Shown here piece after piece: positions 13,377 to 15,964 of a stretch of DNA of 15,964 nucleotides. The translations under genes and the position numbers were made by a program. Below the pieces are notes generated by a model. That model ran no database searches. It was not told the DNA's origin and worked only from the letters and a program-made list of their open reading frames with translations. The stretch's first letter is position 1. Each line of letters opens with the position of its first letter. This stretch comes from Desulfatitalea sp. (GTDB taxonomy: Bacteria; Desulfobacterota; Desulfobacteria; Desulfobacterales; Desulfosarcinaceae). Location of the stretch: positions 1 through 15,964 of the forward strand of contig JABDRH010000418.1 of the NCBI GenBank assembly GCA_013041835.1, read 5' to 3'.

Positions 13377-14330
13377 ATGTACCCAAAAATGCACAATCAA
13401 GCCTCATATCACTCATCTCACGGCAGCCGCGTCATCAGCGGCATGGACGGGTTGCGTTCTTTTAGGATGAGCGACGGAGAACGGTTCGCGTTTACACGCA
13501 ACAACATGCCCCAAATGGACATGCTGGACATCGACGATCACTATGCCGGTGGCAATGATTTGAGTGCCAAGGACACTGTGGATGGTTACGGCCACACTCA
13601 ATGGTACAACGAAACCGTAACCTACCTGCAAGACCCGGCCAACGCGCGTATCAACGTGGTGATGTGGTCCTGGTGCAATCCTGCCGGCCATGACCACCAG
13701 AAGTACATCGACGACATGGAGGATCTCATTGCCCAATACGGGCCGGAGGGTTCCCAACTGGGACGCGGCGGCAGCCGCACCACACCTGTCACCTTCGTCT
13801 TCATGACCGGCCATCCCAATGGTGATGGTGAATCGGCCGCCACTTCGTCAGCCTATCACTGCCATACCCTGGTTACAGCCCATTGCATCCGAAACAATCG
13901 CTTCTGTCTGGATTACTGGGGCATCGAAACCCACGGCATGGACGGCGCCTACTATCCGTTTGTCGATGATAACGGGATGGATCGGGAAAGCGGTACCCAT
14001 TTTTACCTGGATTGGCAAAACCGTCATCCGGACGACTACTTTGAAAACGGCTGCGCCCACTGCAGTGCCAACCAGGAGCTGACCTGCAATCGAAAAGCCT
14101 ATGCTGCGTGGTGGTTATGGGCCAGAATCGCTGGCTGGCAGCCAGAAAACGATGCGCCCCCGGACGATCCGGCAGATACGCCTGCGGCAGGCGATGAGTC
14201 GCAAACAACTACACCGGAGGACGATGCGACGCAAACGCCGGACACGAACGCCGCCATCGGAAGCACTACAAACAATGCCGCGGATGGCGGATGTTTCATC
14301 CGCACCATGGCAGGCTTGGATAACGGATAG
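13377..14330 (+). CDS. Secreted SGNH-like family protein, N-terminus missing, CFI-type tail
   Basis: The 317-residue product matches an unnamed family of exported proteins I know by its blocks: YHSSHGSRVISGMDGL (usually HTSHGSQ), VVMWSWCNPAG, VTFVFMTGHPNGDG, an IR-type helix and a CLDYWGIE segment, then a Cys-rich end (CAHCSANQELTC). An SGNH-hydrolase-like fold is likely but unproven. The family normally starts with a signal peptide and about 50 more residues; here HSSHGS is at residue 12, no ribosome site precedes the ATG, and an in-frame stop lies at 13350. The gene is therefore probably truncated at its 5' end. Residues about 252-302 are a Pro/Thr/Asp linker, then GGCFIRTMAGLDNG, resembling the start of a CFI-box C-terminal signal cut short. 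Confidence 0.7.
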   Translation: MYPKMHNQASYHSSHGSRVISGMDGLRSFRMSDGERFAFTRNNMPQMDMLDIDDHYAGGNDLSAKDTVDGYGHTQWYNETVTYLQDPANARINVVMWSWCNPAGHDHQKYIDDMEDLIAQYGPEGSQLGRGGSRTTPVTFVFMTGHPNGDGESAATSSAYHCHTLVTAHCIRNNRFCLDYWGIETHGMDGAYYPFVDDNGMDRESGTHFYLDWQNRHPDDYFENGCAHCSANQELTCNRKAYAAWWLWARIAGWQPENDAPPDDPADTPAAGDESQTTTPEDDATQTPDTNAAIGSTTNNAADGGCFIRTMAGLDNG

Positions 14331-14349
14331 GTCACTTTTGAATATAAGT

Positions 14350-15201
14350 TCAGCGCTGCAAAACCTTAGCGACAAGATCTTCGGTCTGCTTCCATAGCCG
14401 TTCTTTGTAGGGTTTTTCAAAATGCAAAGGAATGGCCTTCTTCTTGTGGAACAACATGCCTGTTACGCCTTGAATTTCTTTGCAGGAACACGCATAAACG
14501 CCATTGGTGGAGGTTTTTGCAAAAAGGGGCCATAAAAGCGTAATTGTGCCCCGCACCATCAAAGGCATGTTATCCATGAGATGGGAACGTACAAATCCAG
14601 GATCAAACGAATTGACGTCAATACCTTTTGACGTATACTGTTCGGAAAGAATCTCCGACAAGACCGTTTTTGCATGGACAGCCGCCGTGGCAGCCTTAAA
14701 ACCGCTATATTTTTTAGCAAATTGGAGATCGTCAAAATCAATGCTTTCCTTGAGCATTTGTGACGGAGCCGCCGCGACGTTGACGATTCTAGCCCCTTGC
14801 GTTCGTTCAAGAAGCGGAACAAGTTGCGTGGAGAGCAGAAACGCGCTCAGATAGTTGACCGCAAAATTCTTTTCCAGCCCCTCCTGCGTTTCCTGTCTTT
14901 TGGGGTACATGGCACCGGCAATGTTGGCCAAGACATCTAGTCGTTCATGAACCGTCATGAATTGGTCTGAAAACTGGAGAACACTGTTCAAATTGCTCAG
15001 ATCCAGCTCGACAAATTGGGTACTCTCAGGACGTTGCGTGTTGAGTTCGAAGGCAATGGCCTGGCCTTTTTGGCGGTTCCTGCCAATTAACACAACCTGG
15101 TAGTCTTGAAGAATCAATTCCCGGGCAATAGAAAGTCCGATACCTGACGTTCCGCCTGTTAATAAGGCCTTTTTCAAACCGTTTCCTGTTTTAGCTGGCA
15201 T
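14350..15201 (-). CDS. Short-chain dehydrogenase/reductase family protein lacking catalytic residues
   Basis: A 283-residue Rossmann-fold protein of the retinol-dehydrogenase-like SDR group. Cofactor parts are intact: TGGTSGIG (15-22), RNRQK after the second strand (favouring NADP), NIAG (93-96) and the structural Asn in VNYLS (116). The active site is not: the family's NVSS reads NVAAA (143-144), and after YSGFKA the usual YxxSK reads ATAAV (171-175), so catalytic Ser, Tyr and Lys are Ala, Ala and Val. YSGFK (165-169) is itself a YxxxK, but sits six residues too early. It may bind a nucleotide without catalysis. AAGGAG precedes the ATG, and a good promoter lies upstream. It converges on the gene ending at 14330. 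Confidence 0.88.
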   Translation of the reverse strand: MPAKTGNGLKKALLTGGTSGIGLSIARELILQDYQVVLIGRNRQKGQAIAFELNTQRPESTQFVELDLSNLNSVLQFSDQFMTVHERLDVLANIAGAMYPKRQETQEGLEKNFAVNYLSAFLLSTQLVPLLERTQGARIVNVAAAPSQMLKESIDFDDLQFAKKYSGFKAATAAVHAKTVLSEILSEQYTSKGIDVNSFDPGFVRSHLMDNMPLMVRGTITLLWPLFAKTSTNGVYACSCKEIQGVTGMLFHKKKAIPLHFEKPYKERLWKQTEDLVAKVLQR

Positions 15202-15516
15202 AATATCTCCTTGAAAGACATAACAGTGCTGTCATTGCAAAAGCCGGTATAATAAAGGTCGCTTTCTTGGCCGTCAAGTCAAAACCTGGTTAAACACTTT
15301 CTCATGGGCATTGAATATGGGTTGGCAATCGCGTCATGGATCAGCCGCGACACACCGGACCCGTCCTGCATTTTCATCGGGCGGCGGCCCCATCGGACAG
15401 CTCGCCCGTGACACCCTTGGCCTGGCCGGGGTGGGGCTCTTGACGGCATCATTTCACATTGACATCTCATGCGATTCAAGGAAAAATCATTTCACACTCA
15501 AACCTTGGAGAAGCTT
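15202..15516. other. Intergenic region upstream of SDR and DUF805 genes
   Basis: 315 bases. The first 75 contain the SDR promoter. The GC-rich part 15300-15460 has open frames on both strands, but none with a ribosome site or a recognisable product. No terminator or repeat is seen. No clear promoter for the DUF805 gene was found. Confidence 0.5.
15249..15277 (-). promoter_or_regulatory. Sigma-70 promoter for the SDR-like gene
   Basis: Minus strand TTGACG (15272-15277), spacer of exactly 17, TATTAT (15249-15254). Five of six bases match in each box. The start codon is about 40 bases beyond the expected start site. Confidence 0.6.
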
Positions 15517-15858
15517 ATGAAATGGTTTGTGGAAGTATTAAAAAAGTATGCCGTCTTTGAAGGCCGCGCACATCGTACCGAGTATTGGATGTTCATCCTC
15601 TTTTATGTTCTGATCGCTGTCGTTCTGGCCATCATCGAGGCGGTGCTGGGCATCTTCGGCTTGAATGCGATCTTCGCGCTAGCCTTGTTGCTGCCCAGCC
15701 TTGCCGTAACCGTGCGGCGATTGCATGACACTGATCGTTCCGGATGGTGGCTCCTGATCGGCCTGGTGCCCCTGGCCGGAATCGTGCTGTTGGTTTTCAT
15801 GCTATTGCCCAGCAACGAAGCGGATAATCCTTACGGCCCAAGAGCGACCACTGGCTGA
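15517..15858 (+). CDS. DUF805 family inner-membrane protein
   Basis: A 113-residue membrane protein of the YhaH/YhaI (DUF805) family. Family marks: FEGRAHRTEYWMF near residue 15-27, three hydrophobic segments (FYVLIAVVLAIIEAVLGIFG, ALALLLPSLAVTV, LLIGLVPLAGIVLLVFML), the conserved VRRLHDTDRSGWW, and the C-terminal NPYGP. Its cellular role is unknown. ATG 15517 is chosen because GGAG (15507-15510) lies six bases before it and the protein then has normal length; an ATG further upstream would add a tail unlike the family. It stands alone, with no recognisable gene after it in the window. Confidence 0.92.
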   Translation: MKWFVEVLKKYAVFEGRAHRTEYWMFILFYVLIAVVLAIIEAVLGIFGLNAIFALALLLPSLAVTVRRLHDTDRSGWWLLIGLVPLAGIVLLVFMLLPSNEADNPYGPRATTG

Positions 15859-15964
15859 TCCGCATCTGGAACAGGCAAAACAAGCGCCCCATCTTCATGT
15901 CGTTCACGGCCATGCAATGTCGTATTCTGACCCAATGAACGGCATCGTTGCCGTGGTATACGCT

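Noticed and set aside
14685..14710. YSGFK as a possible shifted YxxxK active site in the SDR
   Set aside because: Spacing to the following helix and to GIDVNSFDPG places it six residues before the true catalytic position; it is a normal non-catalytic part of this subfamily.
15279..15479. Minus-strand frame of 66 codons upstream of the DUF805 gene
   Set aside because: No ribosome site, no recognisable domain and an overlapping plus-strand open frame; the region is simply GC-rich.
1..15964. CRISPR array, integrase, transposase, toxin-antitoxin or known defence genes
   Set aside because: Looked for on both strands; no regular repeat-spacer pattern and no DDE, tyrosine or serine recombinase motifs were seen.

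Overview
The window looks like chromosomal DNA of a strictly anaerobic, GC-rich Desulfobacterota bacterium, most plausibly a sulfate reducer related to Desulfosarcina. This is an inference from gene content (AmrS radical SAM enzyme, EtfBA, ApbE, PEP-CTERM and CFI-type tails), protein flavour and codon use; there is no rRNA to confirm it. Most of the window is ordinary chromosomal background. The stretch from about 12.2 to 13.35 kb is AT-rich and looks acquired or rearranged.

Layout. 1-921: 3' part of amrS. 922-1119: two large hairpins between converging genes. 1120-1401 (-): small exported protein. 1506-3829 (+): Cys-rich small protein, amidohydrolase and a calcium/sodium antiporter that is frameshifted in its first helix. 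3896-4444 (+): exported PEBP-family protein. 4457-4555: two-way terminator. 4562-6559 (-): a CBS-domain protein followed by a hexapeptide-repeat transferase-like protein. 6632-6917 (-): tRNA-Ser(GCU) and tRNA-Ser(UGA). 7120-7593 (+): unknown protein with a very acidic tail. 7696-8229 (-) and 8396-9427 (+): divergent TlpA-like thioredoxin and ApbE flavin transferase. 9656-11926 (+): etfB, etfA and a membrane protein, tightly packed. 12200-12949 (-): PEP-CTERM protein. 13377-14330 (+): 5'-truncated secreted protein ending in a CFI-type tail. 14350-15201 (-): short-chain dehydrogenase lacking its catalytic residues. 15517-15858 (+): DUF805 membrane protein.

How genes may work together. The clearest unit is etfB-etfA plus the translationally coupled membrane protein, an electron-transfer module. 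CBS plus hexapeptide protein form a two-gene operon behind a tRNA terminator, with a duplicated terminator arm next to its ribosome binding site. ApbE and the thioredoxin share a divergent promoter region and both point to redox work outside the cytoplasm. I found no CRISPR array, intact transposase, integrase or recognisable defence system. The most interesting points are the degenerate SDR, an Arg-to-Trp change in the EtfA flavin site, the competing terminator arms before the CBS gene, and the palindrome-rich island at 13.16-13.31 kb between two surface-protein genes.
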